A stretch of 26,487 bases of DNA from contig JAZRJT010000075.1 of assembly GCA_045645905.1 (NCBI GenBank), positions 1 to 26,487 of the forward strand. The letters run 5' to 3'. Positions 5,880-14,170 of the stretch are shown piece by piece (the stretch's first letter is position 1; each line of letters begins with the position of its first letter). The translations under genes were made by a program, and so were the position numbers. The notes beneath the pieces are model-generated. The model did no database searches and had not been told where the DNA came from. It saw nothing but the letters and a program-made list of their open reading frames with translations. The stretch is from SIG440 sp045645905. GTDB taxonomy: Bacteria > Bacillota > Clostridia > Monoglobales > Monoglobaceae.

Positions 5880-7316
5880 ATGAAAAGAATTTCAAAAAAA
5901 CTGATAGCACTTTTGCTGGTTATGGCTGTTGTTTTTTCGTGCACAGCGGTTTTTGCAGAAGAAACAACGAACCCTTATAAATATTCCGATTATATAAAGA
6001 ATATTGCAAAAAACATATCGCTTTTTGGCAGATATGATAATTTGATGGAAAATGAATTGTATCTTACAGCCCTTGACGCAATTATCGAAGAAAACCCCGA
6101 GTTTTATGAAACTGCAGTACGGGCTATGATTGAGTCTGTTGACGAAAATTCGGCATATTATAATGAAGACGAGGCAAAACAGTATCTTGAAACCCTGCAG
6201 GATGAGGTTGTGGGTATCGGGGTTAGCGTTCTTTATCAAGACGGAAATATTGTTGTATCTATGCCTGTACCGGGTTCTCCGGCTGATAAAGCAGGTATCA
6301 AAGCAGGGGATATAATTATTGCCGCAGATGAAATTAATCTTAAGGAAATGGTTTTCGATACTGCTATTGAACATATCCGCGGCAAGGAAGGAACAACTGT
6401 TACCATTACGGTTGTACGTTCGGGAATGGAAGCACCCATAAAATTCACAATGGTTCGTGAAAAGGTGTCTGAGGCCTCGGTTGAGTATGAGCTGATAGAA
6501 CAGGATGGAAAGAAAATAGCAAAAATTAACATTTATTCTTTTACCGAAAATGTTGCATCACAGTTTGCTGATGCGTTGGCAAAAGCTGATGCTGAAGGTG
6601 TAAAGAACATAATTATCGACCTTTGTGACAACGGGGGTGGCTATCTTGAACAAGCAGTTATGATTGCGGATATGTTTTTGCCTGCGGGCAAAACTATTAC
6701 TACCGAGGACCACAAGCTTGATATGCTGGATAAAGTGTATACCGCAACAGGCGACGAAACCGACTATGAAATTGTAATACTGATAAATGAAATGAGTGCC
6801 AGTGCGTCTGAGGTACTCACCGCGGCACTTGTTGAGAACGATGCGGCAATTGCTATAGGAGCAAGGTCCTTTGGTAAGGGAACTGTCCAGAGGATGTATG
6901 ATGTGCCTGTTAATGCGTTAATGAAATTTACGGTTGCGTATTATCTTACACCCAAAGGTAATAATATTCACAAAATGGGAATAGTTCCATCATCGGTTGT
7001 TGAGAATTCGTCAGTTCCGGTAGATATGTCTGAAATTTCACACTTTGCTCTCACAAAAACCTATAAAATTGGTGATAAAGGTGCAGAGGTACAAAATGCC
7101 AAGAAGATACTTGATATTTTGGGTATTTATATAGGTGAAACAAATGACATTTATGACGAAAATTTAAAAAGTGCGATAAATCTGTTTCAGCAGGCAAAAG
7201 GTCTTTATCCTTATGGCGTCCTTGATTTGACAACACAGATGAAACTGTATGATACAATCAAGAATGCGAAAGTCGAGGTTGACGACCAGTTGCAGGCGGC
7301 AATTGATGCATTTTAA
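5880..7316 (+). CDS. S41 family C-terminal processing peptidase with PDZ and peptidoglycan-binding domains (CtpA/CtpB type)
   Basis: This is a secreted serine protease of the tail-specific or carboxyl-terminal processing family. Residues 1-26 form a signal peptide (K-R-I-S-K-K, then a hydrophobic core, likely cut after V-F-A). The PDZ domain spans about 105-190 (V-G-I-G-V-S, then P-G-S-P-A-D-K-A-G-I). The S41 core contains I-D-L-C-D-N-G-G-G, catalytic Ser308 in S-A-S-A-S-E, Lys333 in F-G-K-G-T-V-Q and Gln337. The Ser-Lys spacing is the usual 25. The C-terminal 65 residues form a PG_binding_1 domain (K-I-G-D-K-G-A-E-V-Q). The length of 478 matches Bacillus CtpA and CtpB; CtpB acts in sporulation signalling, but nothing here decides between paralogues. 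GGAGAGG precedes the start, 13 bases after argS. Confidence 0.92.
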   Translation: MKRISKKLIALLLVMAVVFSCTAVFAEETTNPYKYSDYIKNIAKNISLFGRYDNLMENELYLTALDAIIEENPEFYETAVRAMIESVDENSAYYNEDEAKQYLETLQDEVVGIGVSVLYQDGNIVVSMPVPGSPADKAGIKAGDIIIAADEINLKEMVFDTAIEHIRGKEGTTVTITVVRSGMEAPIKFTMVREKVSEASVEYELIEQDGKKIAKINIYSFTENVASQFADALAKADAEGVKNIIIDLCDNGGGYLEQAVMIADMFLPAGKTITTEDHKLDMLDKVYTATGDETDYEIVILINEMSASASEVLTAALVENDAAIAIGARSFGKGTVQRMYDVPVNALMKFTVAYYLTPKGNNIHKMGIVPSSVVENSSVPVDMSEISHFALTKTYKIGDKGAEVQNAKKILDILGIYIGETNDIYDENLKSAINLFQQAKGLYPYGVLDLTTQMKLYDTIKNAKVEVDDQLQAAIDAF

Positions 7317-7346
7317 TTAATACTTGAGTGAAAGGATGAGAAGAAA

Positions 7347-8192
7347 ATGAGTGAAAATTGCACACACGATTGTTCAAGCTGCGGTGAAAACTGCAGTTCA
7401 AGAACAGCGGAGCAGAGCTTTCTTGCTCCTAAAAATTCAATGAGTGATATAAAATCAGTTATTGGTATTGTCAGCGGCAAGGGTGGCGTTGGTAAGTCGC
7501 TTGTTACGTCGCTTATGGCGGCAGGTATGCAAAGAGAGGGCTACCGCAGTGCGATACTTGATGCAGATATTACTGGCCCTTCAATTCCCAAGCTTTTTGG
7601 TATTACTGCCAAGGCTGAAGGAACAGAGTATGGTATTATGCCTGCTGTCAGCCGTGGCGGAACAAAGATTATGTCAATTAACCTTCTTCTTGAAAACGAT
7701 ACCGACCCTGTTGTATGGCGTGGACCTGTTATCGGCGGAACTGTAAAGCAGTTCTGGACTGATGTTGTATGGGAAGATGTTGACTGTATGTTTGTTGATA
7801 TGCCTCCCGGCACAGGTGATGTACCCCTGACTGTTTTTCAGTCATTGCCTGTTGACGGAATTATTGTTGTAACATCTCCACAGGAATTGGTATCAATGAT
7901 TGTTGAAAAGGCTGTAAATATGGCTAAATTGATGAACATTCCCATACTTGGTGTTGTGGAAAATATGAGCTATGTTGAGTGTCCCAACTGTGAAGAAAAG
8001 ATCCGCATCTTTGGTGAAAGCAAGCTTGATGCTGTGGCAAAGAGTTTTGGACTGAAAGCGCTTGGACAGATTCCTATGAAGGCTGACATTGCGTCAAGAT
8101 GTGATGCCGGCGAGGTCGAGGCGGTTGAAAGCTCGGCTTGGCTGGGTGATGCATTTGAGGCGGTAAAAGCACTTGTAAAACAGAAGATTTAA
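7347..8192 (+). CDS. Mrp/NBP35-family P-loop ATPase, probable Fe-S cluster carrier
   Basis: Proteins of this family (Mrp, ApbC, NBP35) bind and deliver Fe-S clusters using a deviant Walker A ATPase. Here the motif S-G-K-G-G-V-G-K-S lies at residues 43-51, D-A-D-I-T-G-P-S-I-P follows, and the switch reads D-M-P-P-G-T-G-D. A C-terminal C-P-N-C (C212 and C215) would bridge a cluster between subunits. The first 16 residues add a second cysteine cluster, C5-x3-C9-x2-C12-x3-C16, recalling the N-terminal four-cysteine site of NBP35-type proteins. The N-terminal MIP18-like (DUF59) domain of classical Mrp is absent. It lies between the S41 protease and a methyltransferase, probably in the same transcript. 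Its client proteins cannot be deduced. Confidence 0.92.
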   Translation: MSENCTHDCSSCGENCSSRTAEQSFLAPKNSMSDIKSVIGIVSGKGGVGKSLVTSLMAAGMQREGYRSAILDADITGPSIPKLFGITAKAEGTEYGIMPAVSRGGTKIMSINLLLENDTDPVVWRGPVIGGTVKQFWTDVVWEDVDCMFVDMPPGTGDVPLTVFQSLPVDGIIVVTSPQELVSMIVEKAVNMAKLMNIPILGVVENMSYVECPNCEEKIRIFGESKLDAVAKSFGLKALGQIPMKADIASRCDAGEVEAVESSAWLGDAFEAVKALVKQKI

Positions 8193-8204
8193 GGATGAGA
8201 TATT

Positions 8205-9077
8205 ATGTTTTTATCTGATAAATGGAAAGATTATGAGCTGCTTGATACAAGCAGAGGCGAAAAGTTAGAACGTTGGGGAGACATTATTCTCAGACGTCCC
8301 GACCCACAGATTGTATGGGATGTTGAAGAAGCAAAAACTGACCCTGCGTGGAAGGGTGCAGATGCCCATTATATACGAAGTAATACCGGCGGTGGACATT
8401 GGGAAAGCCGCAAAGGTATGCCTGAAAGCTGGACAATAAGATATCGTGATTTGAGATTTGGTATCAAAATGATGGGCTTTAAGCATACAGGTCTTTTCCC
8501 CGAGCAGGCAACAAACTGGGATTGGTTTTCTGACATAATAAAAAATTCAGGCAGACGCGATGTAAATGTGCTTAATTTGTTTGCATATACCGGCGGTGCT
8601 ACAATGGCAGCGGCTGCGGCAGGTGCGGCAGTTTGTCACGTTGATGCATCAAAGGGTATGGTTGGCTGGGCAAAGGAGAATGCAGTTTTATCGGGTCTTG
8701 ATAAATGTCCTATAAGATATATTGTTGATGATGTTAAAAAGTTTACCGAGCGTGAAATCCGTCGCGGCAGAAAGTATGATGCGGTGATTATGGATCCGCC
8801 TTCTTACGGCAGAGGCCCGTCAGGAGAAGTCTGGAAGATTGAGGACGAGCTTTTTGATTTGGTTAAGCTGTGTATGGGCGTCTTGTCGGATGATCCGCTT
8901 TTCTTCCTGATAAATTCATATACAACGGGTCTCTCGGGTGGCGTTCTTGAAAATATATACAAGATGACATTGCAAAAAAAATTTGGCGGATGTGTATCTG
9001 TTGACGAGGTAGGGCTTCCTGTAACAAAACACGGACTTGTTCTGCCCTGCGGATATTCCGGCAGATGGTGTAAATAA
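8205..9077 (+). CDS. Class I SAM-dependent methyltransferase, RlmI/RlmK-like
   Basis: The 290 residues contain a Rossmann-fold methyltransferase. The SAM-binding strand and loop L-N-L-F-A-Y-T-G-G-A-T sits near 120-130. An acidic second strand (V-D-A-S-K-G-M) is followed by a V-D-D-V-K-K-F segment and the catalytic-loop motif D-P-P-S-Y-G-R-G. That combination is typical of the COG1092 family of rRNA methyltransferases, which includes E. coli RlmI and the RlmK half of RlmL. The N-terminal PUA domain of RlmI is absent; a short beta-rich region (W-G-D-I-I-L-R-R-P-D-P-Q) takes its place. The likely substrate is a base in large-subunit rRNA, but position and chemistry are not determinable. AAGGA precedes ATG 8205, overlapping the end of the upstream gene. 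Confidence 0.85.
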   Translation: MFLSDKWKDYELLDTSRGEKLERWGDIILRRPDPQIVWDVEEAKTDPAWKGADAHYIRSNTGGGHWESRKGMPESWTIRYRDLRFGIKMMGFKHTGLFPEQATNWDWFSDIIKNSGRRDVNVLNLFAYTGGATMAAAAAGAAVCHVDASKGMVGWAKENAVLSGLDKCPIRYIVDDVKKFTEREIRRGRKYDAVIMDPPSYGRGPSGEVWKIEDELFDLVKLCMGVLSDDPLFFLINSYTTGLSGGVLENIYKMTLQKKFGGCVSVDEVGLPVTKHGLVLPCGYSGRWCK

Positions 9078-9113
9078 ATTGCCAACATTCGATTGGTATA
9101 CGGCTTAAAAACG

Positions 9114-9120
9114 AAGGTGA
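9114..9120 (+). promoter_or_regulatory. Ribosome binding site that sets the ecfA1 start
   Basis: AAGGTGA lies five bases before TTG at 9126. The upstream in-frame TTG (9093) and GTG (9117) lack a comparable site, so the shorter protein beginning M-D-K-N-T-D is favoured. Confidence 0.6.
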
Positions 9121-9125
9121 AAAAT

Positions 9126-10019
9126 TTGGACAAAAATACAGACACAATAATTGAAATAAATGACCTTGAATTTGCCTATGAGGATGCAGAAAAAGAGCAG
9201 GCTGCTGTTGTTTTAAAGGGTGTCAGTTTGTCGGTGAGCAAAGGCGAATTTCTTGCTGTGCTTGGGCACAATGGTTCGGGTAAATCAACTCTTGCCAAGC
9301 ACCTTAATGCAATTTTAGTTCCTCAAAAGGGTAAGGTTCTTGTTGAAGGAATTGACACCGCGGATGAGGATAAATTGTATGATATAAGGCAAAGAGTCGG
9401 AATGGTTTTTCAAAACCCCGACAATCAGCTTGTGGCAACAATTGTGGAGGAAGACGTGGCATTTGCCCCCGAAAATCTGGGTGTTGCACCTGATGAAATT
9501 CGCAGACGTGTTGACTATGCACTTGATGCCGTAAATATGACAGAGTTTGCACATCATGCACCCCATATGCTCAGCGGCGGACAAAAGCAGCGAATTGCTA
9601 TAGCCGGTGTTCTTGCTATGAAACCCGATGTGCTTGTTATGGACGAGCCAACTGCAATGCTTGACCCAATAGGCAGACGTGAAATTATGGATACGGTTAA
9701 AAAACTCAACCGTGAAGAAAAAATGACGGTGGTAATGATAACACACTTTATGGAAGAGGCTGCTCAGGCTGACCGTGTTATTGTTATGGACCATGGCAAT
9801 ATTGTTATGGAGGGCACTCCTAAAGAAGTTTTCAGCCACGTTGAAGAGCTGAAGAAAATCGGGCTTGATGTTCCGCAGACAACAGAACTTCTTTACAGCC
9901 TGAAAAAATCGGGCATAAATGTTGATGCAGATTTGCTTACCATAGATGAATGTGTAGACGAATTGCTGAAGCAAACAGCTAAGCACAAGGGAGGTACCGC
10001 AAATGATAAAGCTGAATGA
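9126..10019 (+). CDS. ecfA1: Energy-coupling factor transporter ATPase EcfA1
   Basis: EcfA1 is one of two ABC ATPases that, with EcfT, power ECF-type importers of vitamins and metals. The protein has all ABC motifs: Walker A G-H-N-G-S-G-K-S-T near residues 47-55, Q-loop F-Q-N-P-D-N-Q, signature L-S-G-G-Q-K-Q-R, Walker B V-L-V-M-D-E-P-T-A and switch His in I-T-H-F. The residues after Walker B read A-M-L-D-P, usual for EcfA1. A C-terminal domain of about 70 residues follows. I place the start at TTG 9126 (297 residues) because of its binding site. Its last 17 bases overlap ecfA2, pointing to coupled translation and 1:1 assembly. Confidence 0.94.
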   Translation: MDKNTDTIIEINDLEFAYEDAEKEQAAVVLKGVSLSVSKGEFLAVLGHNGSGKSTLAKHLNAILVPQKGKVLVEGIDTADEDKLYDIRQRVGMVFQNPDNQLVATIVEEDVAFAPENLGVAPDEIRRRVDYALDAVNMTEFAHHAPHMLSGGQKQRIAIAGVLAMKPDVLVMDEPTAMLDPIGRREIMDTVKKLNREEKMTVVMITHFMEEAAQADRVIVMDHGNIVMEGTPKEVFSHVEELKKIGLDVPQTTELLYSLKKSGINVDADLLTIDECVDELLKQTAKHKGGTANDKAE

Positions 10020-10845
10020 TGTAAGCTATGTTTATATGAGTGGCGGTCCTTTTGAAAAGGTAGCGGTTAAAGAGATAAATCTTAACCTTAAAAGCGGTGA
10101 ATTCGTGGGATTAATCGGCCATACAGGTTCGGGTAAATCAACTCTTATTCAACTTATGGCGGGGCTTATTAAGCCAAGCGGCGGTACGGTTGAAATTGAC
10201 GGTCAACCGCTACATACAAAAGGCTGTGATATGCGAAAAATAAGATTTCAGATAGGTCTTGTTATGCAGTACCCCGAATATCAGCTATTTGAGGAAACTG
10301 TTTATAAGGATATTGCCTTCGGTCCTAAAAACATGGGTTTGCCGGAAGAAGATATCAAACGCCGTGTTCATTTTGCGGCAGATTTGGTAGGATTAAAGCG
10401 GGAACTGCTTGAAAAGTCACCTTTTGAACTTTCGGGCGGTCAGAAAAGGCGTGTTGCCATTGCCGGTGTACTTGCAATGGAACCGAAATTCCTTATACTT
10501 GACGAGCCAACGGCGGGTCTTGACCCCGCAGGCAGGGACGAAATCCTTCATAAAATCCGTGACATGCACCGTAGACTAGGCATAACAGTTGTTTTGGTGT
10601 CACACAGTATGGAGGATATAGCAGGCTTAGCTGACAGAATTGTGGTTATGAATCACGGCAAAATTGCAATGACGGGAAAGCCGGCAGAGATTTTTAAATC
10701 TGCCGATAAATTAAAAGAAATGGGGCTAACAGTGCCGCAGATTACCAAGGTATGTACAAAACTCCGCAATGCCGGGCTTCCGATACCTGACGGGATATAT
10801 ACGGTAGAGACGGCTAAGGCGGAAATTGAAAAATTATTAAAATGA
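10003..10845 (+). CDS. ecfA2: Energy-coupling factor transporter ATPase EcfA2
   Basis: This is the second ATPase of the ECF module, 280 residues. Motifs in order are Walker A G-H-T-G-S-G-K-S-T, Q-loop M-Q-Y-P-E-Y-Q-L-F, signature L-S-G-G-Q-K-R-R, Walker B L-I-L-D-E-P-T-A-G-L-D-P and V-S-H-S. The Y-P-E-Y-Q loop and G-L-D-P distinguish EcfA2 from EcfA1. Its ATG lies inside the end of ecfA1, preceded by AAGGGAGG at 9987-9994, so the two are translationally coupled. EcfA1-EcfA2 heterodimers sit on the cytoplasmic face of the membrane against the coupling helices of EcfT. Confidence 0.95.
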   Translation: MIKLNDVSYVYMSGGPFEKVAVKEINLNLKSGEFVGLIGHTGSGKSTLIQLMAGLIKPSGGTVEIDGQPLHTKGCDMRKIRFQIGLVMQYPEYQLFEETVYKDIAFGPKNMGLPEEDIKRRVHFAADLVGLKRELLEKSPFELSGGQKRRVAIAGVLAMEPKFLILDEPTAGLDPAGRDEILHKIRDMHRRLGITVVLVSHSMEDIAGLADRIVVMNHGKIAMTGKPAEIFKSADKLKEMGLTVPQITKVCTKLRNAGLPIPDGIYTVETAKAEIEKLLK

Positions 10846-10865
10846 CGAAATGGGATGAATGACAT

Positions 10866-11666
10866 ATGCTTAAGGATATTACTTTAGGGCAGTATTTTCC
10901 GGGGAATTCTATTATTCACCGACTTGACCCAAGAACAAAAATTCTTTGTTTGATTGTCTATATTACCATAATATTTTGTATCAAAGGCTTTATCGGTTAC
11001 GGAATTCTGGCAGTATTTACAGCTTTGTTTATAATTGCATCAAGGATACCGTTTCGGTTTGTACTTAAGGGACTTAAGCCTATTATGGTTTTTGTGGTTG
11101 TTACTGCACTTTTTAATCTGTTTTTAACAAACGGAAGAGTGCTGTGGAGCTGGGGTTTTCTTAAAATTACTGCAGAAGGATTAAGTCTGGCTGTTTTTAT
11201 GGTGCTGAGGCTGTTTTTCTTAGTGCTTGGTACATCTATGCTTACGCTTACCACATCACCAATTGCATTAACCGACGGGATTGAATATCTGCTTTTGCCA
11301 TTCAAAAAAATCGGTGTTCCTGCACACGAGCTTGCGATGATGATGACAATTGCATTAAGATTTGTACCCACATTGCTTGAAGAAACCGAAAAGATTATCA
11401 AGGCACAAACAGCCCGCGGTGCGGATTTTGAAAGCGGAAATCTTGTAAATCGTGCTAAGGCGATGATTCCCATATTGATACCCCTTTTTATAAGTGCGTT
11501 TCGTCGTGCTGATGATTTGGCGGTTGCTATGGAGTGTCGCTGTTATCGCGGCGATGCCGGAAGAACACGTCTTAACGAGCTTAAAATGGGTAAAGCTGAC
11601 CTTGCAGGATGGATTGCGGTTGTAGTTTTGACTGCATTGATAATTCTGGCAAACATTATTTTTTAA
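10866..11666 (+). CDS. ecfT: Energy-coupling factor transporter transmembrane protein EcfT
   Basis: EcfT is the membrane scaffold that couples the two ATPases to interchangeable substrate-binding S components. The 266 residues start with the family block L-G-Q-Y-F-P-G-N-S followed by H-R-L-D-P-R-T-K. Hydrophobic segments lie near residues 25-60, 65-85 and 95-125, with a final one at 245-265. The two cytoplasmic coupling helices carry Arg-centred motifs: A-R-G in Q-T-A-R-G-A-D-F and C-R-C in M-E-C-R-C-Y-R-G. No S component gene is present, as in group II ECF systems where one module serves many S proteins located elsewhere. It follows ecfA2 by 20 bases; its binding site (GGGATG) is weak. Confidence 0.95.
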   Translation: MLKDITLGQYFPGNSIIHRLDPRTKILCLIVYITIIFCIKGFIGYGILAVFTALFIIASRIPFRFVLKGLKPIMVFVVVTALFNLFLTNGRVLWSWGFLKITAEGLSLAVFMVLRLFFLVLGTSMLTLTTSPIALTDGIEYLLLPFKKIGVPAHELAMMMTIALRFVPTLLEETEKIIKAQTARGADFESGNLVNRAKAMIPILIPLFISAFRRADDLAVAMECRCYRGDAGRTRLNELKMGKADLAGWIAVVVLTALIILANIIF

Positions 11667-11677
11667 AAGGTGTTGAT

Positions 11678-12445
11678 ATGAGAAATATAGCGGTAAAAAT
11701 AATGTATGACGGTGGCAGTTATCATGGCTGGCAGTATCAGCCCAACGGCATCACCGTTCAGGAACGCATAGAAGATGTCCTGACAGAATTGACAGGTGAG
11801 AAAGTTTCGGTTTGCGGCTGCAGTCGTACAGATGCAGGTGTTCACGCTCTTGAATATGTATTTAATTTCAAAAGTGATACTCAAATCCCTGCCGACAGGC
11901 TTCCTTATGCAATAAATACACATCTTCGTAATGACGATATTGCGGCAGTTGCCGCAAGTTGTGTTGATGACAGCTTCAATGCCCGTTTTTCTTCCAACGG
12001 AAAGCGGTATATCTATAAAATTTGGAATTCAAATATTCAAAATCCCTTTACTGCAAAATACAGTTGGCATGTGCCATACAAGCTGAATATTGACGAAATG
12101 AAGGCGGCGGCAGAAAAATTCTGTGGAACTCACGATTTTGCGGCGTTTATGGCGGCAGGCGGTTCGCAAAAGACCACTGTACGCACTATCCGTGACTGCA
12201 AGGTTGAAAAAAGCCGTGAATGGGATGAACAACTGGAAATTGAGGTGGAGGCAGACGCCTTTCTTTACAATATGGTTCGCATTATTACGGGCACGTTGGT
12301 CGAGGTAGGTACGGGCAGAAAGTCTGCTGATGAAATTCGTGAGATAATTGATAATTGTGACCGACGCGGTGCGGGAATGACAGCACCTCCCGAAGGTTTG
12401 TTTTTAAAAAGGGTATTTTATATGCCCGAGATTTTGGAGTGGTAA
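11678..12445 (+). CDS. truA: tRNA pseudouridine(38-40) synthase TruA
   Basis: TruA isomerises uridines 38-40 in the anticodon stem-loop of many tRNAs. The protein begins R-N-I-A-V-K-I-M-Y-D-G, and the catalytic motif C-S-R-T-D-A-G-V-H-A carries Asp52. The F-x-A-R-F-S segment and the C-terminal F-L-Y-N-M-V-R-I-I block are also diagnostic. An upstream in-frame ATG at 11609 would place 23 residues inside ecfT. ATG 11678, with AAAAGG at 11665-11670 and seven bases of spacing, is the natural start and gives 255 residues, typical of the family. The ecfA1-ecfA2-ecfT-truA order is widely conserved in Firmicutes. Confidence 0.95.
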   Translation: MRNIAVKIMYDGGSYHGWQYQPNGITVQERIEDVLTELTGEKVSVCGCSRTDAGVHALEYVFNFKSDTQIPADRLPYAINTHLRNDDIAAVAASCVDDSFNARFSSNGKRYIYKIWNSNIQNPFTAKYSWHVPYKLNIDEMKAAAEKFCGTHDFAAFMAAGGSQKTTVRTIRDCKVEKSREWDEQLEIEVEADAFLYNMVRIITGTLVEVGTGRKSADEIREIIDNCDRRGAGMTAPPEGLFLKRVFYMPEILEW

Positions 12446-12448
12446 AGT

Positions 12449-13555
12449 ATGAGAGATAAGGGTGTTACTGCCAAAAGAGCATTCAGCAAAAAAAGAATTA
12501 TAGCAGTTTTGATTGTTTTTGTTTTGATTGCGGTTATGATGTTTTCAAATCCTGAAGTGCAGAAGTTTCTTCTTGAACCTTCAGACATAAAACTCAGTGT
12601 TCAAAGCGGCAAAAACTATGATGCCAAAACTTACGGCAAAGGAATGCTTCTTATCGGGAATGATGGTATACGTGCAATCGACAACCGCGGCAGGGAAAGT
12701 TGGAGCATAGTGTCACCCACCACGTCGCCTATGGTGATTACAAAGGATGAATACATAATGCTGGCAGACCACAAGGGTACATCGGTAAATGTTTATGAAA
12801 AAGATAAAATAATTTCGCAAATAAAAACCGAAAGAGAAATATTGTCTGCTAAAATGAATAAAAATGGTTATGTGGCAGTTGCAACCGAGGAACTGGGTTA
12901 CAAAGGAGCGGTGCGTATATTTGACAAGAGCGGCTCTGAGTTTTTTAAGTGGTCAAGCGGCACCGGATATATCGGAGATATTGATATTTCTTCTAAAAAT
13001 CGCCTTGCGGTATCTCAGCTTATGACCGATAAAGAACATATTTACAGCCGTATCCTTGTTGTTGAAACTAATTCCCAAAAGGATGCGAAATGCATTGCCC
13101 AGATTGAAGGAATTGTGACAAAATTAAAGTATAAAGATAACGGCGGACTTATTGCAGTTTGTGACAGCGGTGTGTATGCTTATAAAAAGAACGGCAAGCA
13201 GGATTACGTGATAGATTTTGGCAGCAGAACACCTGTGGGATGCAATATTGAGAACGAAAATAATATGGTATTTGCCTTTGACAGCGGACTCAATAACACA
13301 ATTTTAGAAAGCTATTCGGTAAGCGGCAAATTGCGTGGCAGTTATGAAACCGACGGGGAGATGATTTCCTTTGATGTTAATGGTGAGTGTATTTTGTCTG
13401 CCGGTATGAACGGTGCTTTTCGTATCACCCCCAAGGGTAAAGAGAAAAGTCATATCGGTATTAAACGTGATATAAAGGCAGTGAAGATTTTTCCGCGCAG
13501 AGATGAATTTTTGATAATTGGCAGCGGTGGTGCGGAAATAATTAAGTTAAAATAA
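12449..13555 (+). CDS. DUF5711 family membrane-anchored beta-propeller-like protein
   Basis: This is a 368-residue protein of unknown function. A basic N-terminus (K-R-A-F-S-K-K-R) leads into one hydrophobic segment (about 19-38), so the rest is predicted to lie outside the membrane. The remainder is almost all beta strand, with repeats of about 40 residues. Each repeat has a hydrophobic strand, a short turn such as D-N-R-G or D-K-S-G, and an aromatic or Ser strand. This pattern suggests a PQQ- or WD-like beta-propeller. Recognisable repeat turns are G-I-R-A-I-D-N-R-G-R-E and V-R-I-F-D-K-S-G-S-E. I assign it to DUF5711 from its architecture and its clostridial context. It starts four bases after the truA stop, with GGAG inside truA, and is followed by a CvpA protein and rho. 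No catalytic motif is visible. Confidence 0.7.
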   Translation: MRDKGVTAKRAFSKKRIIAVLIVFVLIAVMMFSNPEVQKFLLEPSDIKLSVQSGKNYDAKTYGKGMLLIGNDGIRAIDNRGRESWSIVSPTTSPMVITKDEYIMLADHKGTSVNVYEKDKIISQIKTEREILSAKMNKNGYVAVATEELGYKGAVRIFDKSGSEFFKWSSGTGYIGDIDISSKNRLAVSQLMTDKEHIYSRILVVETNSQKDAKCIAQIEGIVTKLKYKDNGGLIAVCDSGVYAYKKNGKQDYVIDFGSRTPVGCNIENENNMVFAFDSGLNNTILESYSVSGKLRGSYETDGEMISFDVNGECILSAGMNGAFRITPKGKEKSHIGIKRDIKAVKIFPRRDEFLIIGSGGAEIIKLK

Positions 13556-13569
13556 GGGGAGGACAAATT

Positions 13570-14169
13570 ATGATTGCAGATATTATTGTTATTGCGGTAG
13601 TCGTTGTTTCTGTTTTTCTTGGTTATAAGTCGGGTTTTTTAAAATCCCTGATAAATGTAGTGTCTTATATTGCCTCAATTATTCTTTCGTTTTTGTTCTA
13701 CCCGATACTTTCGGATTTTTTAATGGATACACCGCTTTATACATTTTTTGTTGAAAAGATAGGAGAAAAGTATTCTGCAGAGGGAATAATACAAACCGAG
13801 TGGCAGTTTCTTGAAAAATACATAAAAGGGGCTGAGGGTGCAGTTTCGGCAGCAATTGCCGAGCTTTTGATTAACATTGTCTCTTTTATTCTTATCGTGA
13901 TTATATTCAAGATTGCAATTAAGTTCATAGGAAACGCCCTTAATTTGTTTGCACGCCTGCCGGTGATTAAACAGTTTAACCGTCTGGGCGGAGCGGTGAC
14001 CGGAGGAATTCTTGGTATATTGATGGTTTACATAGCGATGGCATTGATGGTGACAATTGCACCGCTTGAAACCCTTGATAAAGCGACCGCTGAAATACAA
14101 AAATCCGTATTTGCACAAGAAATGTATAATAATAACATAATACTGAAATTTATTAGCGGGGAGGAATAG
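13570..14169 (+). CDS. CvpA family membrane protein
   Basis: The 199 residues contain four predicted membrane segments: about 2-20, 28-50, 95-118 and 135-160. The first two flank the conserved G-Y-K-S-G-F-L-K-S-L motif, and a G-G-A-V-T-G-G-I-L-G stretch marks the fourth. Together they are diagnostic of CvpA, a family named for colicin V production in E. coli and widespread in bacteria with an unclear envelope role. GGGGAGG precedes ATG 13570. It is followed one base after its stop by the GTG of rho, with the rho binding site inside the cvpA end, so the two are tightly coupled. There is no colicin gene nearby, so the name should not be read as function. Confidence 0.88.
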   Translation: MIADIIVIAVVVVSVFLGYKSGFLKSLINVVSYIASIILSFLFYPILSDFLMDTPLYTFFVEKIGEKYSAEGIIQTEWQFLEKYIKGAEGAVSAAIAELLINIVSFILIVIIFKIAIKFIGNALNLFARLPVIKQFNRLGGAVTGGILGILMVYIAMALMVTIAPLETLDKATAEIQKSVFAQEMYNNNIILKFISGEE

Positions 14170-14170
14170 T

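Noticed and set aside
5342..5944. 200-codon minus-strand frame across argS and the S41 gene
   Set aside because: It spans two well-supported genes in antisense and shows no domain. Treated as a shadow.
9079..9110. TTGCCA and TATAC before ecfA1 as a promoter
   Set aside because: The spacing is 12 bases, incompatible with a sigma-A promoter, and no alternative -35 fits.
9315..9986. 223-codon minus-strand frame inside ecfA1
   Set aside because: The composition is rich in His, Cys, Phe and Asn with no family motif. It mirrors the ATPase codons and has no binding site of note.
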